Source: Thioalkalivibrio sp. ALJ21
GTDB taxonomy: Bacteria; Pseudomonadota; Gammaproteobacteria; Ectothiorhodospirales; Ectothiorhodospiraceae
Direction: 5' to 3'
Length of the DNA stretch: 64,000 nt
Assembly: GCF_000378605.1 (NCBI RefSeq)
Contig: NZ_KB905155.1
Span: 992,001 to 1,056,000, forward strand
Part shown: positions 37,992-47,071 of the stretch, in pieces
How the letters are laid out: the number at the start of each line of letters is the position of its first letter
Numbering within the stretch: the stretch's first letter is position 1
Notes under the pieces: model-generated
Seen by the model: only the letters and a program-made list of their open reading frames with translations
Told to the model about the DNA's origin: nothing
Database searches by the model: none
Translations under genes and position numbers: made by a program

Positions 37992-38951
37992 ATGCGCCGC
38001 GTACTGGCCCTGGCGGCTGTCCTGCTCCTTTGCGCCAGCACTGCGATGGCCGACACGCAAACCCTGCGTTTTCAGCCCCATTGGGTCCCTCAGGCGCAGT
38101 TCGCCGGCTTTTACCTGGCCAAGGAGATGGGGTGGTACCAGGACGCCGGACTGGAGCTTGAAATACTCCCGCACGGCGCGGAGCACCCCGCCCCCGCCAC
38201 GCTGGCCCGCCAGGAGGCCGACGTGGCTCTGCTCTACCTCACCCAGGCGCTGGAATTGCGTGAACAGGGCGTGGACGTGGTCAACGTAGCACAACTGATC
38301 CAGGACTCATCGCTGGTGCTGGTATCGCTGGCGGAGTCCGGGATCCTGGTGCCCGAGGACCTGGACGGGCAGCGCGTCTCGCGCTGGGCCAGCTTCAGCC
38401 TTCAGCCGGAGGCGTTATTCCGCACCTACGGGGTGCAGCCCGAGACGGTCGACCAGGGGGCGACGATGGCCGCATTGCGCACCGGCGCGGTCACGGCAGC
38501 CACCGCCACCCGCTACAACGAGCTGGTGGAGCTGTATCTCAGCGGTCTGGATCCGGACGAGATCGAGGTCATGCCGCTGGAGGATCATGGCGTGGGTCTG
38601 GCCGAAGACGGCATCTATGTCCTCGAATCGACGCTGCGCGAACGCCCCGACGCCATCCGCGCGTTCGTCGAAGTCTCGCTGCGGGGCTGGGAGTACGCAT
38701 TTGCTCACCCGGACGCCGCAGTGGATGCGGTGATGGATCGCGTCATCCGGGCCGGGGAGCCGACCAACCGGGCGCACCAGCGTCTGATGCTGGAGGCGTT
38801 GCGCCCGCTGTACCTGGAAGACGAGGCGCTCCGCGGTCCGCGCCTGGACCGGCAGGACTATCAGCTGGCCGTCAGTCTGATGCGCAACCTGGGGCACCTG
38901 GAATGGGAGCCGGTGCCATACGAGCAGTTTCACCAGGACCTCACGCAATGA
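37992..38951 (+). CDS. NMT1/THI5-type periplasmic binding protein
   Basis: About 319 residues from ATG 37992, which starts a good signal peptide (RRVLALAAVLLLCASTAMA). ATG 37935 would add 19 residues. QTLRFQPHWVPQAQFAGFYLA, MGWYQDAGLELEIL and the later VDVVNVAQLIQDSSLVLVSL match SsuA/THI5-like proteins that bind pyrimidines, thiamine precursors or sulfonates. No ABC permease or ATPase adjoins. Instead it overlaps a sensor phosphatase gene by ATGA. It probably serves signalling. Confidence 0.85.
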   Translation: MRRVLALAAVLLLCASTAMADTQTLRFQPHWVPQAQFAGFYLAKEMGWYQDAGLELEILPHGAEHPAPATLARQEADVALLYLTQALELREQGVDVVNVAQLIQDSSLVLVSLAESGILVPEDLDGQRVSRWASFSLQPEALFRTYGVQPETVDQGATMAALRTGAVTAATATRYNELVELYLSGLDPDEIEVMPLEDHGVGLAEDGIYVLESTLRERPDAIRAFVEVSLRGWEYAFAHPDAAVDAVMDRVIRAGEPTNRAHQRLMLEALRPLYLEDEALRGPRLDRQDYQLAVSLMRNLGHLEWEPVPYEQFHQDLTQ

Positions 38952-40897
38952 ACGGCCGCAAGAGCCTCGCCGTTCGCCTTGCCCTGGTCACCCTGCTGAC
39001 AACCGGCTCGATCTTCTTTATCTCCTCCGGCGCGCTGTATCTGATGGTGCGCGATATCATGCTGGAGCACGCCGAGGACCAGGCGCGCGAGCTGACCCAC
39101 GCGACGGCCAACCGCATCCGCTCGTCACTGAACGAGGTGGCCGGGTCGGCACAGGGCCTCGCCAGCGCCCTGAATTCGGGACAGATTCGACCCGACGGCC
39201 TGTTTCCCGTGCTGGACGACGTGACCCTCCAGTCGGACGCGGTGCAGGGGGCCGCCGTGACCTTCGAGCCCTATGCCGCCGACCCCGACGAGCGCTACTA
39301 CGGCCCGTTCTCCTACGAGACGCCCAACGGCATCGCGCGCATGCACCTGGGCGGTGACGACTTCGACTACTTCACCCGGGACTGGTACCAGATCCCGGCG
39401 CTCACGCGCAGCGGCTTCTGGACCGAACCCTTTCCATCGGCCGCCGACCCCAACCGCCTGATCACCACCTACTCGCGCCCGTTCTTCGCCCCCGACGACG
39501 CCGAGGCGCTGCGCGGGATCGTGACCATGGACATCGAACTGCCGGCCCTGACCGCGCGCGTGGACGAGGTGGAAATCTTCGACAGCGGCTTTGCGTTTCT
39601 GGTCAGCCCGCGTACGCGCTTCATCACCTATCCACAGCGCGACTGGATCATGCGCGAGAGCCTGTTCAGCCTGGCCGAAACCCGCGGCGAGCCGGAACTT
39701 CGCGAACTCGGACGGCGCATCCAGCAGACCGACGAAGGCTTCTCCCGCGTGCCGGAGGCCCTGCTGGAGGAACCCGCGCGGCTCTATCACGTGCGTCTGC
39801 CCGAGGCGAACTGGGCGGTGGGCGTGATCATCCCGGAGCGCGAACTGTTCGGGGACATACTGCGCGTGATGCACTGGGTGCTGATCATCGCCGCGATCGG
39901 CTTCTTCATCCTGCTGGGGACCATCATCGGCATTTCGCGCGGCATCACCCGCCCGCTGAAGGGCCTGGCGAGCAGCGCCGGGGAGATCGCCCGCGGCAAC
40001 CTGGACCGCCCGCTGCCGCCGATCCGCACCGGCGACGAAGTGGGCCAGCTCGCCCACTCGCTGGACGAGATGCGCCTGTCGCTGAAGGACTACATCAACG
40101 ACCTGACCGCGACCACCGCCGCCAAGGAGCGCATGGAGAGCGAGCTGAAGATCGCGCGCAACATCCAGATGAGCTTCCTGCCCAAGCGGCTGGACCTGTC
40201 CGACCTGGACGTGGGCATCGACCTCGCAGCGCGTCTGATCCCGGCCAAGGAGGTCGGCGGGGATCTCTACGACTTCTTCCCCCTGCGCGAGCACAACGCC
40301 CTGTTCTTCGCGGTCGGCGATGTCTCCGACAAGGGTGTTCCCGCCGCGTTGTTCATGGCCGTGACCAAGACGCTTGTCAAGGGTATCGCCGAGCAGGACC
40401 CGCGCGACCCGGGCGAGATCCTGACCCGAGTCAACAACGAGTTGTGCCTGAACAACGACAACGGCATGTTCGTGACCTACCTGTGCGGGGTACTGGACCT
40501 GGGCACCGGCGAGGTCCGCTTTGCCAACGCCGGCCACAACCCGCCGTTGATCCACCGCGCCGATGGCACCTACGACTGGCTGAAGCTGCCACCGGGGCTG
40601 GTACTGGGGGCCATGGAAGACATGGAGTATCCAGTGCAGACCGTCCGCCTGGCCCCCGGCGATGCCCTGCTGCTGTATACCGACGGGGTGACCGAGGCGG
40701 CGGACGAAGAGCAGAAGCTGTACGACGAGGACCGGCTGTTCGCGCTGTACGGGCAGATCGCCTCCCAGCCCGCACGCCAGCAGGTCGATGCAGTGCTGGA
40801 GTCCGTCGAGCGTTTCGCCGATGGCGCCACGCAGGCGGATGACATTACCGTGCTGGCGTTGCGCTACTGTCCCGGGGATGGGGAGTGCGCTGAATGA
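38948..40897 (+). CDS. Membrane receptor with dCache, HAMP and PP2C/SpoIIE phosphatase domains
   Basis: About 649 residues from ATG 38948. A membrane helix (LALVTLLTTGSIFFISSGALYL) precedes a dCache_1 sensor (YYGPFSYETPNG, RDWYQIPALTRSGFWTEPF). A second helix (HWVLIIAAIGFFILLGTIIG) and HAMP follow. A RsbU-like phosphatase ends the protein: ARNIQMSFLPK, GGDLYDFF, GDVSDKGVPAALFM, NAGHNPP and LLLYTDGVTEA. Such phosphatases act on anti-sigma-antagonist proteins. It is coupled to the binding-protein gene upstream. Confidence 0.92.
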   Translation: MNGRKSLAVRLALVTLLTTGSIFFISSGALYLMVRDIMLEHAEDQARELTHATANRIRSSLNEVAGSAQGLASALNSGQIRPDGLFPVLDDVTLQSDAVQGAAVTFEPYAADPDERYYGPFSYETPNGIARMHLGGDDFDYFTRDWYQIPALTRSGFWTEPFPSAADPNRLITTYSRPFFAPDDAEALRGIVTMDIELPALTARVDEVEIFDSGFAFLVSPRTRFITYPQRDWIMRESLFSLAETRGEPELRELGRRIQQTDEGFSRVPEALLEEPARLYHVRLPEANWAVGVIIPERELFGDILRVMHWVLIIAAIGFFILLGTIIGISRGITRPLKGLASSAGEIARGNLDRPLPPIRTGDEVGQLAHSLDEMRLSLKDYINDLTATTAAKERMESELKIARNIQMSFLPKRLDLSDLDVGIDLAARLIPAKEVGGDLYDFFPLREHNALFFAVGDVSDKGVPAALFMAVTKTLVKGIAEQDPRDPGEILTRVNNELCLNNDNGMFVTYLCGVLDLGTGEVRFANAGHNPPLIHRADGTYDWLKLPPGLVLGAMEDMEYPVQTVRLAPGDALLLYTDGVTEAADEEQKLYDEDRLFALYGQIASQPARQQVDAVLESVERFADGATQADDITVLALRYCPGDGECAE

Positions 40898-40904
40898 GAG
40901 CACG

Positions 40905-40936
40905 GGCAGGGGCTTCGCGGGCGAGCCCGCTCCCAC
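40905..40936. repeat. GTGGGAG-headed palindrome (second REP family)
   Basis: GGCAGGGGCTTCGCGGGCGAGCCCGCTCCCAC on the plus strand contains the hairpin GCGGGC-GA-GCCCGC and ends in the reversed GTGGGAG head. It lies between convergent genes. It is closely related to the copy at 61002-61033. Confidence 0.75.
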
Positions 40937-40958
40937 ATCGGACCCAGAGACCCTGGCG

Positions 40959-43046
40959 CTAGCGGATCATCGCGTCGAGGGGGTTGTCTCGGGGTAGTGC
41001 GCGCATGCGGCCCTCGCGCATCTCGTGGGCCACGCCCTGCAGGCTGTGGCGGCGGCTGGCCACGCCGTCCAGCGACAGGAACAGGAAACGGCGCGTGGCC
41101 TCCCCGCGCCAGACCAGCGCCATGCGCTGGGTCTCGCCGGTCGCCCTGTCGATGAACTCGAACCAGTCCCCGACCTGTACCCGCGAGGCCTCGAACACAT
41201 AGGGGTCGTCCTGGTCCGCCAGCAGATCCGGATCGTCGTCCTCGAAGCGTACGGAGCGCCGGGCCCGGATGCGCTCCTGCGGGTCGAAACGGGGCTCGTC
41301 CCCGGAGGCACGGATTCGCTGCAGATGGGCCTGGCCCAGGTGCTGCACCACGGCCTTCACGCGCTCCTCGGAGACCCCGGCCTCGCGCGCGGTCGCCACA
41401 ATGCGCTGCACCATCGGGTTGACCTCCTGCGGGGTCGCGCGGTTGCAGATCGCCTTGGCCACGTCCTTGACCACCTGATCCAGCCGTTCGGCCGAGTCGC
41501 CATCCGCGGCCAGCAGGTCTTCCCAGGCCTCGGCGATCTGTTCGGCCGAACGTTCCGGCAGCTCCGCACCAGTCTCCAGCACGCAGATGGTCAGGCTGCG
41601 CCGGGCGCGCGCAGCGCGCTCCTCCTGGCGCAGTGGATCGATATGGGGATCCTGCTGCTCCTGCCAGCGCGCATCCTCCTCCTCGATCGCCGCCAGCCAG
41701 TCGCCCAGCAGGGCCTGCGCGGCATCGCGGTCCATGCTGTCGGCTTCGTGGCGGAGCCGATTGACCGACTCCTGGATATGCTGCAGATAGGCCTCGATGG
41801 CGTCGTTGCCCGCCGCCTGGTCATCCGGGCTAACACGCACGCCGGTGTTGATCAGGCTGCCGATCCACAGGCGTAACGGGTGCGAGCGATCGCGGAAGAA
41901 CGAGAGATCACGGATGACCACGCGCGCCAGCGAGAACTGCATGTCCGCAATGGCCGCACGCACGCGCGAGTTGAACCCGACCTGCCGAAAGATGTGATCA
42001 AACATCCCCTGCAAGAGATCGAGGATGAACGGGGTCAAGGACTCGCGCGAGAATTCCGCTGATTCCGGATCCACCCGCTCGCCGCCCGTGCCCCCGGCCC
42101 CGGAGCCGGCCGCATGCGGCGAACTGGCGGGCAACCCCTGGGCCTGCACCAGGGCGCGGGCCCACATGGCCCAGGCGGTGGGGTCGGCATCCGGCGGGGG
42201 CATTTCGCGTGTCCCGCTGGAGCCCGCCGCCCCCAGCCCCAGCGCCGCCGGGTCTCCGCCGGCGGTTGATTCGGACGTGGATCGCGAAGAGCTGCCCGCA
42301 GTGTAGTGGGCCCAGCTTGCGCGCTGCTGGGGCACGCTTTCCGACTCGTGCGCCTCCGGACTGCGAGGCGGCTCGGTCACCAGCCCGCACTCGTCAATCG
42401 TCTCCACCACGAAGGCCAGCATCGGGGCGCCTGTGCGCCCCATGCACTTCACGTAGGCCCGCATCAGGTCCAGGGTCATGGCCGTACGGCCAAACTGACG
42501 TTCGGCGGCCTCGATCACCCGTTCGTACCAGTGCAGCGGGGACCAGGGTGCCCAGCCCGGGTGCTCGAAGCGGTGCTCCTCGCGCGCGGCCTGCTGGAAC
42601 ATGTAGTAGGAGTAGCGATTGTGCTCGCGGATCACGCCCTCGAGCTTGTGCCGCAGGGAGCGTCGGGTGGACTGGTAGTCGTCGAGTACTTGCAGCCCGG
42701 AATCACCACCCGCATAGCGCGTGCCGGAGAAATCGTATTCGGGCGGATAGGTGGTGGTGCGCAGGTCGCGGTTCAGTGCCTCCTCGAACTCGCGCCGCAA
42801 TACGTACTGGTAGGCATGGAGTTGGTTGGCCCACTCGACTGCGTCACTTTCCTGGTCGCCCCAGACGCGCCCGGCGCTCCATTCGGTCGCGACCCACTCC
42901 AGACACTGATCAAGGTGATCGACCACACGCGGGGCCACACCGGCCGCCAGCTCCGAACGCTGCGCCTCGGACAGCCCCGACAGGCCGCTCCAGATCGCCG
43001 TGTCGTCCTGGTAGTTTCCTTTGTCCCTGGAGTCCGTTCCCGCCAT
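40959..43046 (-). CDS. DUF1631 family protein
   Basis: About 695 residues from ATG 43046. It matches the pattern of DUF1631 proteins, long, cytoplasmic and Glu/Arg-rich. SRVRAAIADMQFSLARVVIRDLSFFRDRSHPLRLWIGSLIN is in the typical central position. A C-terminal PilZ-like strand region (VGDWFEFIDRATGETQRMALVWRG) is visible. Members are often misannotated as thymidine phosphorylase. Function is uncertain; the neighbourhood is rich in c-di-GMP genes. Confidence 0.7.
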   Translation of the reverse strand: MAGTDSRDKGNYQDDTAIWSGLSGLSEAQRSELAAGVAPRVVDHLDQCLEWVATEWSAGRVWGDQESDAVEWANQLHAYQYVLRREFEEALNRDLRTTTYPPEYDFSGTRYAGGDSGLQVLDDYQSTRRSLRHKLEGVIREHNRYSYYMFQQAAREEHRFEHPGWAPWSPLHWYERVIEAAERQFGRTAMTLDLMRAYVKCMGRTGAPMLAFVVETIDECGLVTEPPRSPEAHESESVPQQRASWAHYTAGSSSRSTSESTAGGDPAALGLGAAGSSGTREMPPPDADPTAWAMWARALVQAQGLPASSPHAAGSGAGGTGGERVDPESAEFSRESLTPFILDLLQGMFDHIFRQVGFNSRVRAAIADMQFSLARVVIRDLSFFRDRSHPLRLWIGSLINTGVRVSPDDQAAGNDAIEAYLQHIQESVNRLRHEADSMDRDAAQALLGDWLAAIEEEDARWQEQQDPHIDPLRQEERAARARRSLTICVLETGAELPERSAEQIAEAWEDLLAADGDSAERLDQVVKDVAKAICNRATPQEVNPMVQRIVATAREAGVSEERVKAVVQHLGQAHLQRIRASGDEPRFDPQERIRARRSVRFEDDDPDLLADQDDPYVFEASRVQVGDWFEFIDRATGETQRMALVWRGEATRRFLFLSLDGVASRRHSLQGVAHEMREGRMRALPRDNPLDAMIR

Positions 43047-43182
43047 GCGTCCCGCCTTCGCGACCGGCCGCGGCGCGGCCGTTAGCTCAGTGTTAGCTCG
43101 GTAGTGTACAGCGCGTGAAGCGGTATAACAGCTACAAAATTCCGTTTTGCACCACGCGCGGGCAATGCCCGCTGGATGATGG

Positions 43183-43506
43183 TCAGTCGTCGAGCGGTTC
43201 GGAGCCGACCTGAACCATCCCCTCGTGCACACGTGTAGGGAAGCGGGTGAGCGGATCCTCCGCCGGGGGCTCCATCACCTCGCCGGTGCGCAGGCAGAAC
43301 TGAGCCTCGTGCAATGGGCAGGTGATACAGTCATCGTCGAGCTCTCCGTCGGCGATGGGCACTTCTTCGTGCGTGCAGAGGTTTTCGACCGCGAAGAACT
43401 CGCCATCGAGGTTGAAGATCGCAACCTCGGTTCCCGCCGTCTCCACCAGACGATGTTCACCGTCCGCGATACTGTCGGCCGGTGCCACGTCGATCCACTC
43501 GCTCAT
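43183..43506 (-). CDS. Rieske [2Fe-2S] ferredoxin-type protein
   Basis: 107 residues with the Rieske cluster ligands CTHEEVPIADGEL and CPLHEAQFCLRTGEVMEPP. Proteins of this size are dioxygenase-type ferredoxins or NirD-like subunits that carry electrons. There is a good ribosome-binding site (GGAGGAGAG) before ATG 43506. No oxygenase is adjacent. The partner is unknown. Confidence 0.88.
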   Translation of the reverse strand: MSEWIDVAPADSIADGEHRLVETAGTEVAIFNLDGEFFAVENLCTHEEVPIADGELDDDCITCPLHEAQFCLRTGEVMEPPAEDPLTRFPTRVHEGMVQVGSEPLDD

Positions 43507-43591
43507 CTCTCCTCCAGGGCCTTGAGGTTGGGCTTCACCTTGCCGCCCAGCGGATCTTCAAGCTGGGGGAACACCAGTCAGTGTTTCCCTA
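43507..43591. other. Short remnant carrying a half inverted-repeat motif
   Basis: On the minus strand the lipoprotein stop TAG is the start of TAGGGAAACACTGA, the terminal motif of the 285-bp element at 57.6 kb. The next 70 bases encode VFPQLEDPLGGKVKPNLK in one frame and end at the Rieske start. They may be the tail of a lost gene or a decayed copy of the element. I cannot identify it. Confidence 0.35.
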
Positions 43592-43954
43592 AGGCGTCGC
43601 ATCCAGGGCTGCCGTTGCGGCCGGGTCGATCTCGATCAGGCGGCCTTCTTCCGGGTGGTAGCTGAAGCGCCCGACCACGCGAATGTGTTCCCCCAGCCGA
43701 TCCGATACCTCGTCGTGAGGCTCGACCGCCACGCGGTTCACGTCCTCGTCTTCCAGCCAGTAGTGGTAACGCTCGGGGTCCTCGTCGAAGCGCTTGACCA
43801 CGCCCTCGGTCTGCACCAGCTCACCGTTGAACTCGCCCGCCGCGCCCGCCAGCTGGGCCAGCGTCACCTCGGACACACGCTCGCCACCCCCGCAGGCGGC
43901 AAGCCCGGTCACCAGGACGGGCATCAGGAGCAGGGGGCGCAGCAAATGTCTCAT
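43589..43954 (-). CDS. Putative lipoprotein with OB-fold-like domain
   Basis: About 121 residues from ATG 43954. The signal peptide ends in a lipobox, VTGLAACGGG, so the Cys would be acylated. The domain that follows (VSEVTLAQLAGAAGEFNGELVQTEGVVKRFDEDPE) resembles OB-fold lipoproteins that follow the pattern of nucleic-acid anti-codon-binding folds. Function unknown. The TAG stop is the TAGGGAAACACTGA motif. Confidence 0.7.
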   Translation of the reverse strand: MRHLLRPLLLMPVLVTGLAACGGGERVSEVTLAQLAGAAGEFNGELVQTEGVVKRFDEDPERYHYWLEDEDVNRVAVEPHDEVSDRLGEHIRVVGRFSYHPEEGRLIEIDPAATAALDATP

Positions 43955-44052
43955 GTGAATCTCCGGGCCGAGGCAACGTTGTAGTACGCTCTCGAGGGTA
44001 CCGAAACATGCCTTCAACGTCTCGATTCACCTCGATCAAGCCGGTAATGCCA

Positions 44053-44601
44053 ATGGCCAAGACCTTCCCTGCCCTGGACGAACGACTCACGGCCTTCATC
44101 CTCGACCAGCCGGTTTATTTCGTGGGATCCGCCCCGCTCGCAGCCGACGGCCACGTCAACCTGTCTCCCAAGGGGCTCGACACCCTGCGCGTCCTGGGTC
44201 CTCGCCGCGCGGCCTATCTCGACCTGACCGGCTCCGGCAACGAGACCTCCGCCCATCTTGCCGAAAACGGCCGCATCACACTGATGTTCTGTGCCTTTTC
44301 CGGGAAACCGAAGATTCTCCGGCTGTACGGCAGCGGGCGAACCGTACTCCCGACCGATACCGCCTGGAACACCCTGTACGGTGCTTTTCCCGAACACCCG
44401 GGTGCCCGGCAGATCATCGACGTCGAGATCCACCGCATTCAGACCTCCTGTGGCTTCGGCGTACCGGAGGGCGAGCTGCAGCCACGCCCTACCCTGACCG
44501 AGTGGAGCGAACGCAAGGGGCCCGAGGGTCTGGAACGCTACTGGGCGGAAAAGAACGCGGTCAGCCTCGACGGCCTGGCGACCCCACTCGGGAAACGCTG
44601 A
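44053..44601 (+). CDS. Pyridoxamine 5'-phosphate oxidase family protein
   Basis: About 182 residues from ATG 44053; ATG 44047 and 44008 are alternatives. VYFVGSAPLAADGHVNLSPKGLDTLRVL and RAAYLDLTGSGNETSAHLAENGRITLMFCAF match the split-barrel FMN-binding family of PPOX-like proteins. FMN is expected but the substrate is not assignable. The gene stands alone and faces the lipoprotein gene divergently. Confidence 0.85.
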   Translation: MAKTFPALDERLTAFILDQPVYFVGSAPLAADGHVNLSPKGLDTLRVLGPRRAAYLDLTGSGNETSAHLAENGRITLMFCAFSGKPKILRLYGSGRTVLPTDTAWNTLYGAFPEHPGARQIIDVEIHRIQTSCGFGVPEGELQPRPTLTEWSERKGPEGLERYWAEKNAVSLDGLATPLGKR

Positions 44602-44610
44602 ACGAGCCGG

Positions 44611-45066
44611 CTACCGGGTTTTCGCCTGACGGGTCAGCAGGCGGTCGAGCTGGTTGGCGAAGGCCTGGCGGTCGGCCTGGCTGAAGGCGGCGGGACCGCC
44701 CGTATCCACACCGCTGGAGCGCAGGGTATCCATGAAATCGCGCATGCTGAGGCGTTCGCGAATCGTCCCCTCGGTGTACAGCTCGCCGCGCGGATTCAGG
44801 GCCTGGGCGCCCTTGGCTATGGCCTCGGCCGCCAGGGGGATGTCGGCGGTGATCACCAGGTCACCCGACTCCAGCCGCCGCACGATCTCGTTGTCGGCCA
44901 CGTCAAATCCGGCACCCACCTGAATGGCATCGATCCATTTCGACGGCGGGGTACGCAGCGGCTGATTGGCCACCAGGGTCAGCGGCACCTGGGTGCGGTT
45001 GGCCGCCCGGAAAAGAATCTCCTTGATCACCGCGGGACAGGCGTCCGCGTCTACCCATATCTTCAT
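44611..45066 (-). CDS. yaiI: UPF0178/YaiI-family protein
   Basis: About 151 residues from ATG 45066. The start [20 protein letters not shown] and later [26 protein letters not shown] are signature segments of the YaiI/YqxD (DUF188) family. It has a PIN-like nuclease fold with conserved Asp residues, but no confirmed activity. Length is normal. The gene is convergent to the PPOX gene with a 9-bp gap. Confidence 0.93.
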   Translation of the reverse strand: MKIWVDADACPAVIKEILFRAANRTQVPLTLVANQPLRTPPSKWIDAIQVGAGFDVADNEIVRRLESGDLVITADIPLAAEAIAKGAQALNPRGELYTEGTIRERLSMRDFMDTLRSSGVDTGGPAAFSQADRQAFANQLDRLLTRQAKTR

Positions 45067-45219
45067 ACTCACCGATCGTCGATTCGAGAAAAGTTCCGCA
45101 GCATAGCCGGTTCGGCGAAGCGCAACACACTCCACCGCTTTTCAATTGGCCGTGCCCCCGGCCGCGTGCCATGGTGCTACGCTCAACGGACACGGCACTC
45201 GCGCCGACAAGGAGCCCCC

Positions 45220-45396
45220 ATGGGTATCGAAGTCACCGGAATTCTCGGCCTGATCTGGCTGATCATCGTGATCTGGGCCATCGTCCGCACCGCGCAAAGC
45301 CCGGCTGGGCCGATGGTCAAGCTACTGTGGATTCTGATCCTGCTGTTCCTGCCAGTGGCGGGACTGATCGCCTGGCTCCTCCTCGGGCCCAAGTAG
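45220..45396 (+). CDS. Small membrane protein, phospholipase D N-terminal-like
   Basis: 58 residues from ATG 45220 with AAGGAG 8 bp upstream. It has two hydrophobic helices, ILGLIWLIIVIWAIVRTAQS and WILILLFLPVAGLIAWLLLG, ending in GPK. This matches the PLDc_N domain seen alone in small envelope proteins. Its last 75 bp overlap the 3' end of the FlhG-like gene on the other strand, which is an unusual arrangement. Confidence 0.75.
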   Translation: MGIEVTGILGLIWLIIVIWAIVRTAQSPAGPMVKLLWILILLFLPVAGLIAWLLLGPK

Positions 45397-46881
45397 CCCG
45401 GAAGAAGGATCGGTCGAATCATCGCCATTCGATTTGCTGATAGGCGGGGACGGGGCTACACCGTCCCCGCGCCGTTCGAGCTGCTCGATCAGTAGCTGGC
45501 CCTCGTCGCGGGAATCGCGCAACCACTGCAACAGATCCTGCTGCGAGCCGAACACCGCGACATCCACCCGGTGTATGGCATCGGGTTTCGGGATCGGCGT
45601 TCGGCGCTCGCCAGCCGCAAGCGGGCCGTAGCGGCCAAAGTCGGGCGTCACCACGTTTTCGGGAGGCTCCGGGCAAGCGGCATCCTCCCCCGGGGGTGTC
45701 TGTTCCAGACGTGCGCCGATGCGCTCGAGTACGTCTTCGGACGTCTCTGGGTGCTCGAGCAGCCAATCGATCAGCGCCTCCGGGTCTACCGCGGGGATGC
45801 CAAAGCGATCGCGATAGTCGGCCTCCAGCGTCTGGATCCACTCGGCCAGCGCACAGGGCTCGTCGACCGCGTTCGCCAGGGCACGAAACTCCCGTCGCAG
45901 GGCCTCGAACCGCTTCTTCACTTCACTGCCGGACTCCGGTGCCGGGACGTCCACACCCGGAGTGTCAGCCTGTTCGGCAAGCGGCGGCTCCGACGGTGCC
46001 TCATCCGGCCCGGCGTCAACCGCCACTTGCTCGCTCGATGCGGGTTTGCGCAATAGATGCCGGAACCAGAAACGGCTGAACGAGGCCTGGTTCGAGGGAT
46101 CCCAGTTGAGATCGTTCAGCGCCTGTGCCAGCCGCTGAAACGGACGCACTGACGGGTCATGCTCCGAAAACATCGCCACGGGGTGCTGCAGGGTCACTGC
46201 CGCACGCAGGCTCTCGTCGCGCTGGATGAACCCGAGAAAGCCCACCGAGATCTTCAGATACTTCTCCACCGCACCACTAAAGCGCTGATACACCGCACGC
46301 GCCTCACTGATGTCGGCCACCATGTTCACGACCACCTGACAGGTGAGCGGATACCGCCGCAGCGCGACCTTCAGCAGCGAAAAGGCATCGGTAAGCGAGG
46401 TCGGCTCCGGCGTAATGACCAGCAGCACCTGGTGTCCGGCGGCGACGAAATCCAGGGTGGTATCGCCAATCCCCGCAGCGGTATCCAGGATCAAGTCATC
46501 GAAATGCTGCTCGATCCGCGCCAGCTCGGTCACCAGCCGCCGCTGCCGGGCCGCCGACAACTCCACGCAATCGCGGATACCCGAGGCACCGGGAATGACT
46601 TTCAGGCCATGGGGCCCTTCGAGCAGGACCTCCTCGACCGGACACGCCCCCGTCAGGACCTCGGCCAGTCCCTTTTGCGGGTGCAGCCCCAGCAGGATGT
46701 TCACATTGGCAAGACCCGTGTCGGCATCCAGGATGCAGACGCGGCGTCCCGCCCGGGCCAGGGTAATCCCGAGGTTGACGGCGATACTGGACTTGCCCAC
46801 GCCCCCCTTGCCACTGGTCACCGTCAGGACTCGGGGCTGAGCTGGCTGAACCCGAGTCGTGCCGGACTGCCTGTCAATCAT
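45322..46881 (-). CDS. MinD/FlhG-like ATPase with long C-terminal extension
   Basis: About 519 residues from ATG 46881. The deviant Walker A (TSGKGGVGKSSIAVNLGI), Walker A' (CILDADTGLANVNILLG) and Walker B (DLILDTAAGI) are those of FleN/FlhG-type ATPases, which limit flagellar number by antagonising FlhF. A C-terminal 250-residue extension (from about 270) is acidic and Pro-rich. No flagellar genes are near, so partner choice is uncertain. The end overlaps the PLDc_N gene. Confidence 0.85.
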   Translation of the reverse strand: MIDRQSGTTRVQPAQPRVLTVTSGKGGVGKSSIAVNLGITLARAGRRVCILDADTGLANVNILLGLHPQKGLAEVLTGACPVEEVLLEGPHGLKVIPGASGIRDCVELSAARQRRLVTELARIEQHFDDLILDTAAGIGDTTLDFVAAGHQVLLVITPEPTSLTDAFSLLKVALRRYPLTCQVVVNMVADISEARAVYQRFSGAVEKYLKISVGFLGFIQRDESLRAAVTLQHPVAMFSEHDPSVRPFQRLAQALNDLNWDPSNQASFSRFWFRHLLRKPASSEQVAVDAGPDEAPSEPPLAEQADTPGVDVPAPESGSEVKKRFEALRREFRALANAVDEPCALAEWIQTLEADYRDRFGIPAVDPEALIDWLLEHPETSEDVLERIGARLEQTPPGEDAACPEPPENVVTPDFGRYGPLAAGERRTPIPKPDAIHRVDVAVFGSQQDLLQWLRDSRDEGQLLIEQLERRGDGVAPSPPISKSNGDDSTDPSSGLLGPEEEPGDQSRHWQEQQDQNPQ

Positions 46882-47071
46882 GGGCTTCAAAGCTTCCTGC
46901 CTCCGAAGTGGCCTCACGGGATTGGCCTCACGCACGCCTAACGTCTCGTCTACTGGAATCGCTGGCGCAACGCAAGCCCCGGCAGTATAGTCGGGAACCA
47001 GGGCGACACGCCGCGAACCAGCAACGGATCGGGGCAATGCAAGGGCACCATATCGGGTCCCGGGGAGGAGC

